From Kribbella sandramycini (lineage in GTDB: Bacteria; Actinomycetota; Actinomycetes; Propionibacteriales; Kribbellaceae): a stretch of DNA of 64,000 bases. Made by a program: the position numbers and the translations under genes. The stretch spans positions 434,001 to 498,000 of the forward strand of contig NZ_JABJRC010000002.1 of assembly GCF_013131805.1 (NCBI RefSeq), given 5' to 3'. Position 1 is the stretch's first letter. Every line of letters begins with the position of its first letter. Under the pieces are notes generated by a model, which saw nothing but the letters and a program-made list of their open reading frames with translations, searched no databases and was not told the DNA's origin. Positions 45,080 through 52,997 of this stretch are shown here, piece by piece.

Positions 45080-46546
45080 ATGGCTGCGGGACGAATGCGG
45101 CGGTGCGGACTGCCGGCGGTGCTGCTGTGCGCGGTACTCGGTCAGAGTCTGCTTGCGGCTGGGCCTGCGCTGGCTGGTGAGCGGTCCGACATGGGTGCGG
45201 TGGACGAGTTCGTGCAGCGGCAGAGTCGTGCGGCGGGAGTGCCGGGGGTGGCTTACGCAGTGGTCGGCGGCGGGGCGGAGCATCAGGGTGCTTTCGGGGT
45301 GGACGGCGACGGCCGGGCCGTTGATCCGCGGACGCCGTTCCTGTGGGGCTCTGTGTCGAAGCCGGTGACGGCGACTCTGGTGGTGCTGCTTGCCCGCGAT
45401 GGTCTGCTGAGGCTGGATGATCCGGTCGGGAGGCTGGTGCCGTCGTTCGCGACAACCAATCGGATCACCGTGCGTCAACTTCTCGAGCACACCAGCGGGT
45501 TACCGGAGGGGCTGACACTCACCGACCGGTACGACGCAGGCCGCAGTATCGCTTCGCTGCTTCCGCAGATCGCCGGGCTCGAACCGGTCGCGGAGCCGGG
45601 CAGCAAACACAACTACTCCAGCCTGAACTACATCGTGCTGGGCGCCGTCGTCGAGTCGGTGACCGGAAAGCCTTTCGCCCAGGTGCTCTCCGAGCGCCTC
45701 CTCACGCCCGCAGGCATCACCGGGCCGCTCGCCGACGCGAGCAAGACCGGCCAGGTTCTTCCGGCCGGCCACCGGTTCGTGTTCGGCGGCACGCGGGCGT
45801 TCGAATCACACGTCGATCCGGCGACAGTTCCCGCCGGCTATCTGGTGGGCTCGGTCGAAGACCTCGCAGCCTACGCGCGGACGCAACTGACAGGCGGCCG
45901 CGTGCTCGACGCGAAGGACCGCGGTCTGCTCCACACCTCAAAGGTCTCGGTCGGCTACGACAACGGTTACGCCTTGGGCTGGCGGACCTCGAAGGTCCCC
46001 GGCACCGACGAGCCGATGGTGTGGCACGGTGGCGCCGCACCGGGATACCAGGCCGCGATCGTGCTGCTGCCCAAGCGAAATCAAGCAGTCGTCGTACTCC
46101 AGAACGCGTACAGCCCGTTCCACGACGCCGCCTTGATGGACACCGCGATGGGCACAGCCGCGCTCCTGATAGCCGCCGAATCCGAACGCAACAGCACCGA
46201 CCCGATCTACCCGGCGCTACTCGCGGCCCTCAGCGCGCTCGCCGTAACCCTGCTCGCACTCGTCGTCGCCACCACACTCCGCCTGCGCCGGCAGCCAAAG
46301 CCTCGCAGCCCCGGACGCCGATGGGCCGGCCTCGCTCTGACCTTGCTGACTCTGGGTGCGCTCAGCTACGCACTGGCCGGCGTACTGCCCGGCCTAGCCG
46401 GAGTCACCCTCACCCAGCTCAGCCTCTGGGCCCCAGACCTGTCCGCCCTGGTCTACCTCGCCGTGCTCCTGTGTGCGGCGCTCGCCGCAATCCGCCTCCT
46501 GACAACAGTCCTGCACTCCCGCCGCCACGCACCTCCCTCGACGTAG
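45080..46546 (+). CDS. Secreted serine hydrolase, beta-lactamase/class C PBP-like, with membrane tail
   Basis: Protein of 488 residues with an N-terminal signal peptide (LPAVLLCAVLGQSLLAAGPALA), a beta-lactamase-fold domain (about 40-370) and C-terminal hydrophobic helices from about 375 on (ALLAALSALAVTLLALVVA and two more). The nucleophile motif is SVSK at 91-94 and the second motif is YSSLNY, with Ser in place of the Asn of YxN. The third box is HGGAAPGY. It probably acts as a D-alanyl-peptidase or esterase outside the cell. ATG at 45080 has AGGAG upstream. A relic of an Rhs gene begins just downstream. Confidence 0.9.
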   Translation: MAAGRMRRCGLPAVLLCAVLGQSLLAAGPALAGERSDMGAVDEFVQRQSRAAGVPGVAYAVVGGGAEHQGAFGVDGDGRAVDPRTPFLWGSVSKPVTATLVVLLARDGLLRLDDPVGRLVPSFATTNRITVRQLLEHTSGLPEGLTLTDRYDAGRSIASLLPQIAGLEPVAEPGSKHNYSSLNYIVLGAVVESVTGKPFAQVLSERLLTPAGITGPLADASKTGQVLPAGHRFVFGGTRAFESHVDPATVPAGYLVGSVEDLAAYARTQLTGGRVLDAKDRGLLHTSKVSVGYDNGYALGWRTSKVPGTDEPMVWHGGAAPGYQAAIVLLPKRNQAVVVLQNAYSPFHDAALMDTAMGTAALLIAAESERNSTDPIYPALLAALSALAVTLLALVVATTLRLRRQPKPRSPGRRWAGLALTLLTLGALSYALAGVLPGLAGVTLTQLSLWAPDLSALVYLAVLLCAALAAIRLLTTVLHSRRHAPPST

Positions 46547-46573
46547 CAGCCGAAGCTCCCGACCGGTCGGGGC

Positions 46574-47219
46574 GTTGCACGTTCCTGCAGGTGGATTTCG
46601 GTCAGGACTCCGGGGCGGCGTTGCCGTCGGGTTCGGCCGGTGCGGGGTGGGCGATGCGGGTCGGTCAGGACACGAGGTTGATCGCGAACAGCGACAACTC
46701 GGTGCTCTACCTGGCACCGGAAGGTCGCGAGGGCCTGTTCCAGCCGGCCACGGCAACGACGTACACGCCGCCTGCGGGGTTCAAGGTCGCGATGGTCAAG
46801 ACCAGCAGACCGCGTTCCAGTACGTCCAATGCACCGAATGACACGGCGCCCAACCCGGCGGACGGTCCTCAAACCTATTACACGTTGAACGCGCAGGAGC
46901 TGGTCACGAAGGTCGTCGACCCGTTGAACCGGGTCCGGTCGAAGACCTGCACCCCGTTCAACGACACCGCGACCTCGACCAACGGCGTCGGCGGGGTGCC
47001 GACATTCGGGCACAATCCGGCGGTGAATGGCGGTGAGTCGCTGACCGACGTCACGTCGGCGATGGGTGCGAAGTCGACGGCGGCGTACGCGAACACCGGC
47101 GCCTCGAAGTACCTCCCGTCGGGCGGCAAGGACTCCCAGGGCAACAACCGGCTGTTCACCTACGACGGCGCCGGCAACCAGCTGACCTCGGCGAACTCCT
47201 CGGCCACGTCGACCTCGAC
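46574..47219 (+). pseudogene. Rhs-repeat gene relic with internal deletions and a frameshift
   Basis: The translation carries Rhs core sequence (VGQDTRLIANSDNSVLYLAP, then SKYLPSGGKDSQGNNRLFTY) nearly identical to the minus-strand Rhs gene at the right edge of the window. At 46800-46824 it jumps: bases encoding QTAFQY in the intact gene are present but read in another frame. About 360 bp of core is missing before this point, and a second smaller deletion follows it. Homology stops abruptly at about 47219 and unrelated sequence begins. No start codon or toxin tip is attached. It is a dead fragment, oriented opposite to its intact paralogue. Confidence 0.88.
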
Positions 47220-47258
47220 GTCTTTGGGGCTCGGTGGTTCCGAGTGCCGAGTGTGGCG

Positions 47259-47423
47259 ATGCTCGCGATACAGTTTCTGAACTTGGCGCTGCAGCTGACA
47301 GATCCCGTGGGATGGCGAGAGATTGCCGTTCCCTTGCTCGGCGCTCTGCTTTTCGTCGCGGTCTTGCTCCGCCCCCGCCGGATGCGCAAGCGCATCGAGG
47401 CGCTGTCCTCGCCGGAGTGCTGA
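47259..47423 (+). CDS. Small single-pass membrane protein (54 aa) downstream of the Rhs relic
   Basis: A short frame starting ATG at 47259 (or GTG at 47253) encodes 54 residues: a short N-terminal helix (MLAIQFLNLALQL), one transmembrane segment (EIAVPLLGALLFVAVLL) and a strongly basic tail (RPRRMRKR). It lies 40 bases after the Rhs relic and 17 bases before the next gene. The positive-inside tail and position support a real gene. It may be an orphan immunity-type protein left by an Rhs system, but no family was recognised. The RBS is weak, so confidence is moderate. Confidence 0.5.
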   Translation: MLAIQFLNLALQLTDPVGWREIAVPLLGALLFVAVLLRPRRMRKRIEALSSPEC

Positions 47424-47439
47424 CCTGGGCGGGGATAAT

Positions 47440-47871
47440 GTGAGCCCGGAGTTTCGAGGGAGCTTGGCGGAGGTCATGGAGCGAACAGAGGCGGCGGCGT
47501 CCCGCGAGACGGGAGACGGGCGGTCGTTGTTCGACCGCTTCGTTCAAAGTGCCTATCTGCGGGTCAGTCAGGCTCCGTTCTTCTTCTTGTGCACGGGAAT
47601 CGTGATCGCTTGGCTGATCAGCCTGCCGCTGTGGACCGATCTGAAATCGTGGCAGGTCGCGATCCACACCGTTGCCAGCGTGGTGACGCTGCTGCTGCTG
47701 GTGCTTCTGGAGAATGCTTCCCGGCGATCCGAGGAGGCCGCCCAGGAGAAGCTGAACGTGATCGCCGAAGCACTGGGCGCCCTGATGACTTCCCAAGCCC
47801 GCCACGACCCGGCCCTCGAAGAAGCCGTCCAGAAGCTGCACGACGCGATTGGCCTCGAAGAACGTCACTGA
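47440..47871 (+). CDS. Low-affinity iron permease-like small membrane protein
   Basis: Protein of 143 residues with two transmembrane helices (FFFLCTGIVIAWLISLPLW and a second around VASVVTLLLLVLLENASRR) followed by a helical tail (KLNVIAEALGALM). The WQVAIHTVASVVTLLLLVLL block matches the low-affinity iron permease (PF04120-like) family; bacterial members are poorly characterised and an iron role is not established. I chose GTG at 47440; ATG at 47476 is an alternative start. The 3' end overlaps the convergent TetR gene by 7 bases. Confidence 0.65.
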   Translation: MSPEFRGSLAEVMERTEAAASRETGDGRSLFDRFVQSAYLRVSQAPFFFLCTGIVIAWLISLPLWTDLKSWQVAIHTVASVVTLLLLVLLENASRRSEEAAQEKLNVIAEALGALMTSQARHDPALEEAVQKLHDAIGLEERH

Positions 47872-48524
47872 ACGCCCGCGCCGCCGGCGACCACTATATG
47901 ATCAACATCATACCTTGGGATCGCGGGGAGGGTGGGTTTCGGCCCGCGGCTCAGTCGGGTTGCGTGGCTGCTCAGGGCGGTGCGTAGGGCATCGTACGGG
48001 GCGGTGCTGTGCAGGGCGCGGGAGGTGACCATCGCGCCTTCGATGCCGGCGATCACCGCGTTGGCGAGGGAGTGGGCGTCGGGGCGGTTGAGGCCGAAGG
48101 TCACGAGGTGGAAGGTCAGGCGGTCGATCATCTCGGTGAAGGTGCGCCGGCTGGTTTCGCGGAGGTCGGGCGAGTCGCGACCGGCGTCCTCGGTGACCAG
48201 CGGAGCGATGCCGCAACCGCGGGCGTAATCGCTGCCTGCCATGCCTTCGCGGCCGAGATCGACGTACCGCTCGACCAGGTCGACGGCTGACGTGGCTTCT
48301 TGGGCGACGCGGTCGATGAGCTGGATCTGCTCGTGGGCGTGCGCCTCGGCCGCCTCGGCCGCCAGCTGGGTCTTGCCGCCGGGGAAGTGGAAGTAGACCG
48401 AGCCGCGCGGGGCCCCGCTGAGCTTGAGGACATCGGAGAAGGCGGTCGCGTGGTAGCCGCGCTCGCGGATCAGCTGGTTGGCCGCCTGCACCATGTTCCG
48501 CCGCGCGTCCGTTCGCTGCGCCAT
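47865..48524 (-). CDS. TetR-family regulator (LmrA/YxaF-like)
   Basis: Regulator of 219 residues with HTH FSDVLKLSGAPRGSVYFHF and an LmrA/YxaF-like C-terminal domain (YARGCGIAPL). Start is ATG at 48524 after AGGAG with a six-base spacer; the open frame runs seven codons further but without an RBS. It is divergent from the tautomerase-SnoaL gene across 65 bases that contain a short inverted repeat, so it probably controls that gene and itself. Relatives respond to drugs or flavonoids. Confidence 0.9.
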   Translation of the reverse strand: MAQRTDARRNMVQAANQLIRERGYHATAFSDVLKLSGAPRGSVYFHFPGGKTQLAAEAAEAHAHEQIQLIDRVAQEATSAVDLVERYVDLGREGMAGSDYARGCGIAPLVTEDAGRDSPDLRETSRRTFTEMIDRLTFHLVTFGLNRPDAHSLANAVIAGIEGAMVTSRALHSTAPYDALRTALSSHATRLSRGPKPTLPAIPRYDVDHIVVAGGAGVQ

Positions 48525-48546
48525 CGTGAGCTCCTGGAATTGCAAA

Positions 48547-48560
48547 GTATGATGACATAC
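48547..48560. promoter_or_regulatory. Inverted repeat between TetR and tautomerase genes
   Basis: GTATG-atga-CATAC is a 5-4-5 inverted repeat in the 65-bp divergent spacer, in the A/T-rich part where both promoters must lie. It is a candidate operator for the TetR protein, although short for this family. Confidence 0.4.
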
Positions 48561-48589
48561 ATATTAGCAGGCGCTCCAGGAGGTCCTCG

Positions 48590-49390
48590 ATGCCGTTCGC
48601 CGATATCTCACTCGCCCGCGGGAAGTCGCCGGAGTACCTCCGGGCCGTCTCCCGCGCGGTGCATGACGCGCTGGTCGCCGAGCTGAACATGAAGCCCGGC
48701 GACAACTTCCAGCTCATCCACCAGTACGACCCGGGGGAGATGATCTTCGACCGCAGCTTCCGGGGCGGGCCGCGCTCGGATGACTGGCTCGTCATCCGCA
48801 TCACGGACGGCATTGACCGCGGCGCCCGCGCCAAGCGCCGGTTTTACGCGGCGCTGACCCGGCTGCTTGGCGAGGATCCGGGCGTCCGGCCGGAGGATGT
48901 CTTCGTGATGATGTCGCTCTCGACGCCGGAGGACTTCTCCTTCGCCGGCGGCGTGATCGGGACGGATGTGCTGGCCGCTGAGGGGCTCGCGGCCGGCAGG
49001 GCGGCGCCGTACAGCGCCATCGAGCTGACGCACGCCCTGACCGAGCTCTTCCAGCATCGCAATCGTGACCTGATCCGGCCGATGCTCCGCGACGACCTGG
49101 TGCTGAGGCTGCCCATCTCACTCCCGTACGGCGGGGAGTTCCGGGGGATCGAGCCGTTCGAGCGCCTGTTCGTCGGACCGCCCGGTGGTGACGCGGTCTG
49201 GGAGTCGTTCGAGATTCACGTCGACCAGGTGATCGAGGCTGACGGGCACCTTGTCGTGCAGCTCACGAACACCGCGGTGCCGAAGGCGACCGGAGTGGCC
49301 AAGGTCCTGCAGAACTTGTGGCTGTTCGAGGTCACCGATGGGCAGATCTCCAGCGCCCAGCTCTACGCCGACACCGCCGCTGCGGCCTGA
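48590..49390 (+). CDS. Tautomerase-SnoaL-like fusion protein
   Basis: Protein of 266 residues. Residues about 1-130 resemble a tautomerase (starts MPFADISLARGKSPEYLRAV, with Pro2 as the predicted catalytic base and a second half around DVFVMMSLSTPEDFSFA). Residues about 140-266 resemble an NTF2/SnoaL-like barrel (LTELFQHRNRDLIRPMLRDD). The RBS AGGAGG precedes ATG 48590. The two domains are usually separate proteins. Divergent from a TetR repressor, so probably induced by a small aromatic or quinone-like compound. Substrate unknown. Confidence 0.82.
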   Translation: MPFADISLARGKSPEYLRAVSRAVHDALVAELNMKPGDNFQLIHQYDPGEMIFDRSFRGGPRSDDWLVIRITDGIDRGARAKRRFYAALTRLLGEDPGVRPEDVFVMMSLSTPEDFSFAGGVIGTDVLAAEGLAAGRAAPYSAIELTHALTELFQHRNRDLIRPMLRDDLVLRLPISLPYGGEFRGIEPFERLFVGPPGGDAVWESFEIHVDQVIEADGHLVVQLTNTAVPKATGVAKVLQNLWLFEVTDGQISSAQLYADTAAAA

Positions 49391-49542
49391 AACGCGATGC
49401 GGTCGTCCCACTGGGTGCGACCGATCTCGAAGGCAGGATCCACGAGCGCCGGCTTCAGCAAGGCGCGACCGCCTCCGGTGAGCTCGATGAAGTCCGCGCT
49501 GGGCACAATGATGAGGCCTGACCAGGATCCGAGCAGCGCGGG

Positions 49543-50262
49543 ATGGCGATGTCACAGTCGAGCGGTATGGATGAGAGTCACCTGCGGGCGTTCCAGGCGT
49601 ACGTAGGTCCGCCTGACCCTGAGTATCTGAGGGCCGAGGCGTGGCTCGCCGCGTGGCTCGGCGTCGAGCTCGAGCCAGGTGAGCACTTTGGTGAGAAGGG
49701 GGTGCTGGATCCTGACGTCGACATGATCGCCCGCTGCCACGCAATCGTCGACGCGGCGCCCAGCCCTGCTGTGCTCGACGTTCTGGTCGAGGCGCTCCAA
49801 GGGTCATACCACCTGGTCAAGGTCCACGCGCTGCTGACCAGGATTGGGCGGTTGACCGTCGAGCGCTGGGTTGCTGGGGACCGCGGGATGGACCAGCGCG
49901 AGGTACTGCGAGGTGTCTCCCAGGCCTACCGGTGGGGAGTCAAGGCCGGCGACCTCGACATGCTCCTGGAGTTCTGCAACGAGTTGAGCCTCGTCGACAA
50001 CTGGGACGGCGGAGAGAACTTCCTGAGCTACTGGTTCGACTCCCTGGCCAAGATCAAGGATCCCCGTGTGGCGAGCTTCTGCCGCGAGATCATCGCCAAC
50101 GACCTGGAGCGCTGGGCCGACTCGCGCCTGTACGACGCAGTACCTGTCATTGGGAAGCGATGGGAGCCGGCGGACCGCAGCCTGCTCGAGGCGGTGGCAA
50201 AGGAGCATCCGGACTCACTGCTGCGTCGTGTCGCACGACGGATCATCGAGAAGCATTCCTGA
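49543..50262 (+). CDS. Uncharacterised helical protein
   Basis: Protein of 239 residues with no family I can name. It is acidic and predicted mostly alpha-helical, without signal peptide or transmembrane segments (for example SPAVLDVLVEALQGSYHLVK and DPRVASFCREIIANDLERW). The spacing of helices recalls HEAT-like repeats, but this is weak. Start ATG 49543 is the first of two in-frame ATGs (second at 49567); neither has a strong RBS. It is followed after 18 bases by the convergent HxlR gene. The codon pattern is typical of the genome, supporting a real gene. Confidence 0.65.
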   Translation: MAMSQSSGMDESHLRAFQAYVGPPDPEYLRAEAWLAAWLGVELEPGEHFGEKGVLDPDVDMIARCHAIVDAAPSPAVLDVLVEALQGSYHLVKVHALLTRIGRLTVERWVAGDRGMDQREVLRGVSQAYRWGVKAGDLDMLLEFCNELSLVDNWDGGENFLSYWFDSLAKIKDPRVASFCREIIANDLERWADSRLYDAVPVIGKRWEPADRSLLEAVAKEHPDSLLRRVARRIIEKHS

Positions 50263-50280
50263 AGGCAGCGGGTGTTGGCC

Positions 50281-50970
50281 TCACCTGGTTTCGGGGGTCA
50301 GCCGTTCTTGGACGGCTGGGACGAATGGGCTCCAGAGGAACCATCCGGGCAGCATCCGGAGCAGCCGGGGCGCACCGGCTAGGACGACGGCGCCGTCGCG
50401 GCGGGCCTGGTCGAGGGTGGTGATGCCGGAGAAGACGCGCATGAGGTCGACCGGCTGGGTGGTGACCACGACGTCGCAGTCGAAGCCGGGATGCGTCGTG
50501 CAGACCGACGCCTCGTCCCGGTCCAGGACCAGCCAGATCCGGGTCGGATCGTCGCCCCGGTAGTCGAACTCGACGGTGACCCGCTGGGCGGGGAGCTCGT
50601 CGTGGTCGATTCGCCGCGACATCCACCAGGTCAGCGTGATCGGGTCGACCTCGCGCGGTTGTGGCTCGGAGAACATCCAGCGCACCGCCCACTCGCCGAT
50701 CGCCATGATGACGCCCTCGAGATCCCGACCGGCCGGTGTGAGCTGGTACTCGTGGCCATGCGCGAGCGGGACGCGCTCCAGCACGCCTTTGCGTTCCAGG
50801 TGCTGCAGGCGCTGTTTGAGCAGCGTGCGGGAGATCCCCGGCAACCCGCGGTCGATGTCATTGAACCGCCGGCTACCCAGGACCAGCTCGCGCACGATCA
50901 GCGGCGTCCACCGATCGGCCAGCACCTCGCTGGCCAGCGCCACGGGGCAGTACTGGCCGTAGTCTCGCAC
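50281..50970 (-). CDS. HxlR-family transcriptional regulator
   Basis: Regulator of 229 residues with an N-terminal HxlR winged helix: CPVALASEVLADRWTPLIVR, then RFNDIDRGLPGISRTLLKQR and the wing VPLAHGHEYQLT. An extra C-terminal domain of about 110 residues (SCP2-like in related proteins) follows. The Cys near the N terminus (YCPVA) is in the position that senses redox or electrophiles in relatives. Start is GTG at 50970; a longer upstream frame has no HxlR character. Divergent from a methyltransferase gene, with phased GTAC motifs in the spacer. Confidence 0.88.
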   Translation of the reverse strand: MRDYGQYCPVALASEVLADRWTPLIVRELVLGSRRFNDIDRGLPGISRTLLKQRLQHLERKGVLERVPLAHGHEYQLTPAGRDLEGVIMAIGEWAVRWMFSEPQPREVDPITLTWWMSRRIDHDELPAQRVTVEFDYRGDDPTRIWLVLDRDEASVCTTHPGFDCDVVVTTQPVDLMRVFSGITTLDQARRDGAVVLAGAPRLLRMLPGWFLWSPFVPAVQERLTPETR

Positions 50971-50999
50971 GCCCTCAGTGTGCGCCCGGTCCAGGATTT

Positions 51000-51036
51000 G
51001 TACCAGCAAGGTCCAGAACTTGTACTGGTTTCGTAC
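51000..51036. promoter_or_regulatory. Phased GTAC motifs between HxlR and methyltransferase genes
   Basis: GTAC occurs at 51000, 51022 and 51033, at spacings of 22 and 11 bases, so all three lie on the same helix face. HxlR-type regulators often bind GTAC/TACT-containing repeats. Two copies are embedded in similar context (TTGTACCAG and TTGTACTGG). Candidate operator for the divergent pair. Confidence 0.4.
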
Positions 51037-51087
51037 TCTCCGCCGATGGTGCGCTGGAACCCTCATCACAGCACCGAGGGGAAACTC

Positions 51088-51945
51088 ATGACCGCCACGT
51101 TCGATCCGATCGTGTTCAAGCAGACCACCCGCGCCCAATGGGAGGAGGCCGCGGAGGCGTGGCACCGCTGGGGCCCCACCATCGAGGACTGGCTGGGCGA
51201 CGCCACCGGCGCCATGCTGCAGGCGGCCGGCATCGGCAAGGACGACCGCGTCCTCGACGTCGCCGCCGGGGCCGGCGGACAGACTCTCGCGGCCGCCCGG
51301 CTCGCCGGGCCCGGCGGCAAGGTGCTGGCCACCGACATCTCGCCCGCCATCCTCCGGTACGCCGCCCGCGCCGCGACCGACGCCGGGATCGAGACCGTCG
51401 ACACTTTGGAGGCCGACGGCGAGAACCTGTCCGAGCTCCCCGAGGGCGGGTACGACGCGGCGATCTCGCGAGTCGGCCTGATCTACTTCCCCGACCAGCA
51501 AGCGGCCCTGGCGGGAATCCGCCGCGCGCTGCGGCCCGGCGGAAAGTTCTCCGCGGTCGTCTACTCGACCCCGGAGCGCAACGGCTTCTTCGCCATCCCA
51601 GTCGGCATCATCCGCCGCCGCGCGGAGCTGCCGCCTCCGCTACCAGGCCAGCCCGGCCCATTCAGCCTCGGCGCCCCCGGCGTCGCCGAGCAGGCCTTCG
51701 CAGCAGCGGGTTTCCGCGAAATCACAGTGACGGCCGTTCCGTCGCCAGTCCGCCTGAGCAGCGCCGCGGACTGCGTCCGCTTCGAACGCGACTCGTTCGG
51801 CGCCCTACACCAGATGCTGTCCCGCCTGGACGACAACGCCAAGGCGGCGGCCTGGCAAGAGATCACCGAGCAACTAACCCAGTTCGAAGACCCAGACGGA
51901 TTCTCCGGACCCTGCGAGATGCTGGTAGTCACCGGCACCAACTGA
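51088..51945 (+). CDS. Class I SAM-dependent methyltransferase
   Basis: Soluble methyltransferase of 285 residues. Motif I VLDVAAGAGGQTLAAA is followed by LATDISPAILRYAA and the GYDAAISRVGLIYFPD block, as in UbiE/COQ5-like enzymes. Start is ATG at 51088 with GAGGGGAAA upstream; an earlier in-frame ATG at 51046 is less likely. It is divergent from an HxlR regulator that probably represses it. The substrate is unknown; the C-terminal part (from about 180) is variable in the family. Confidence 0.9.
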   Translation: MTATFDPIVFKQTTRAQWEEAAEAWHRWGPTIEDWLGDATGAMLQAAGIGKDDRVLDVAAGAGGQTLAAARLAGPGGKVLATDISPAILRYAARAATDAGIETVDTLEADGENLSELPEGGYDAAISRVGLIYFPDQQAALAGIRRALRPGGKFSAVVYSTPERNGFFAIPVGIIRRRAELPPPLPGQPGPFSLGAPGVAEQAFAAAGFREITVTAVPSPVRLSSAADCVRFERDSFGALHQMLSRLDDNAKAAAWQEITEQLTQFEDPDGFSGPCEMLVVTGTN

Positions 51946-52078
51946 GCCGGCGCCCTCAGGCTTCGCCGGTGCTCGTGACGGCCGACGTGGTGCACCCGCC
52001 GACGAATCGGTGAGCTTTGTGTTGGTCGCACTACGAGGCTCATGTCCAGCAACGTCGTGGTCGTGTCCATGCGGCAAA

Positions 52079-52176
52079 GGACACAGACTGCTCAGCGCGG
52101 CGGTGGGTGTTTGGTGGGTACCCAGAAAGGCTCCGAAAGCGTCTGTGCGCTTTCGGAGCCTGGGTCTTCTGTGTCC
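52079..52176. repeat. Nested inverted-repeat element
   Basis: Outer arms GGACACAGA (52079) and TCTGTGTCC (to 52176) enclose a perfect 14-bp hairpin (AGGCTCCGAAAGCG, 6-base loop, complement, 52128-52161). No good gene is seen between 51946 and 52259. It could be a terminator, a structured RNA or a small palindromic element; no target-site duplication was seen. Confidence 0.55.
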
Positions 52177-52259
52177 GAGGCCGAACACGCACCTTAACCA
52201 CACGCCTGGACCTGGATCCCGATCCGCCGGACATAACGCCGTAGCCGTCGAGTTCAGCT

Positions 52260-52684
52260 CTACAGGGCCGTGCTCTGATGCGGCTCTCGGTCAACGCGCG
52301 GTTGCCGGCGGTTGTCGGGGTGGGTGGTTGTGAGGTGCCAGAGGGCGCGTTGGATGAGGAGGGTGACGATGCCGGCTGCGGGGACGGTGGTGACTGAGAT
52401 GAAGACACCTACCAGGGCGTTGGAGCGGCTGGCTGTTTGGGAGAGGACGCCGGCGCAGCCGGCCAGGACGGCGACGACGGCGGACCATTTGTCGGGACGC
52501 CAGATGAAGCCGGTGAGCGGCCGGGCGGCGGTGACGTCGCAGTGCACGACGTCTCCGGCCGGTCTTTGGCGGCGGCGTCGAGGACGACGACGTTCGTCAT
52601 GCGGGCGTCGTCGACCAGGCCGTTCACGATCAGCTCGGACCGGTCCGGCGCGACGATGAGTCGGAGATGCAGCACCCGGATCAT
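52260..52684 (-). pseudogene. DUF389-family membrane protein relic
   Basis: Starting from ATG 52684 the minus strand encodes a typical DUF389 N terminus (MIRVLHLRLIVAPDRSEL, then MTNVVVLDAAAKDRP). Near 52555 the frame shifts and continues with VVHCDVTAARPL, then a DUF389 C-terminal membrane segment (SNALVGVFISVTTVPAAGI). Intact members have about 300 or more residues; here roughly half, including most membrane helices, is missing. Broken gene with no expected product. Confidence 0.8.
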
Positions 52685-52738
52685 GATGTCCGACCGATGG
52701 CCGACGTCCGGTGGATAGCGTGTTAGAGAGTTGTGAGG

Positions 52739-52930
52739 ATGTCTCGGATCGAGCTGCGGAGTCGGTACGGTGCCGGGGTGCTCATCAGCCACCTGCTCTG
52801 GGGTCTCGCGGTTGCCGCGGTGGTGCTCGGTTTGGTGGCGGTGCTGCGCGAACGTCTGCCGCTCGGCGCTGTACTGATCTTCGCCGGGATGGCGGGCGGC
52901 CTCGCGGCAGCGGAGGGCTTGCTCGGTTAG
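52739..52930 (+). CDS. Small two-helix membrane protein (63 aa)
   Basis: Predicted protein with a basic N terminus (SRIELRSRYG) and two hydrophobic helices (LLWGLAVAAVVLGLVAVL and LGAVLIFAGMAGGLAAAEGLL). Start ATG 52739; GTG 52733 is possible. It lies between the DUF389 relic and the chromate transporter. Hydrophobic pattern supports a coding frame, but no family is recognised and the RBS is poor. Confidence 0.5.
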   Translation: MSRIELRSRYGAGVLISHLLWGLAVAAVVLGLVAVLRERLPLGAVLIFAGMAGGLAAAEGLLG

Positions 52931-52997
52931 CTCATGGCCCGCCACCTCGGTCAGACTTGGATGTGTCGGGCGTGGACACGGGACTCGAGGGCGTGGT

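Noticed and set aside
46021..46573. Upstream part of the frame leading into the Rhs relic
   Set aside because: It overlaps the serine hydrolase gene in another frame and has no Rhs sequence; homology begins only after about 46,574.
47897..47912. TATGAT-CAAC-ATCATA inverted repeat near the TetR gene end
   Set aside because: It lies in the 3' coding end of the TetR gene, not near a promoter; resemblance to the divergent-spacer repeat is slight.
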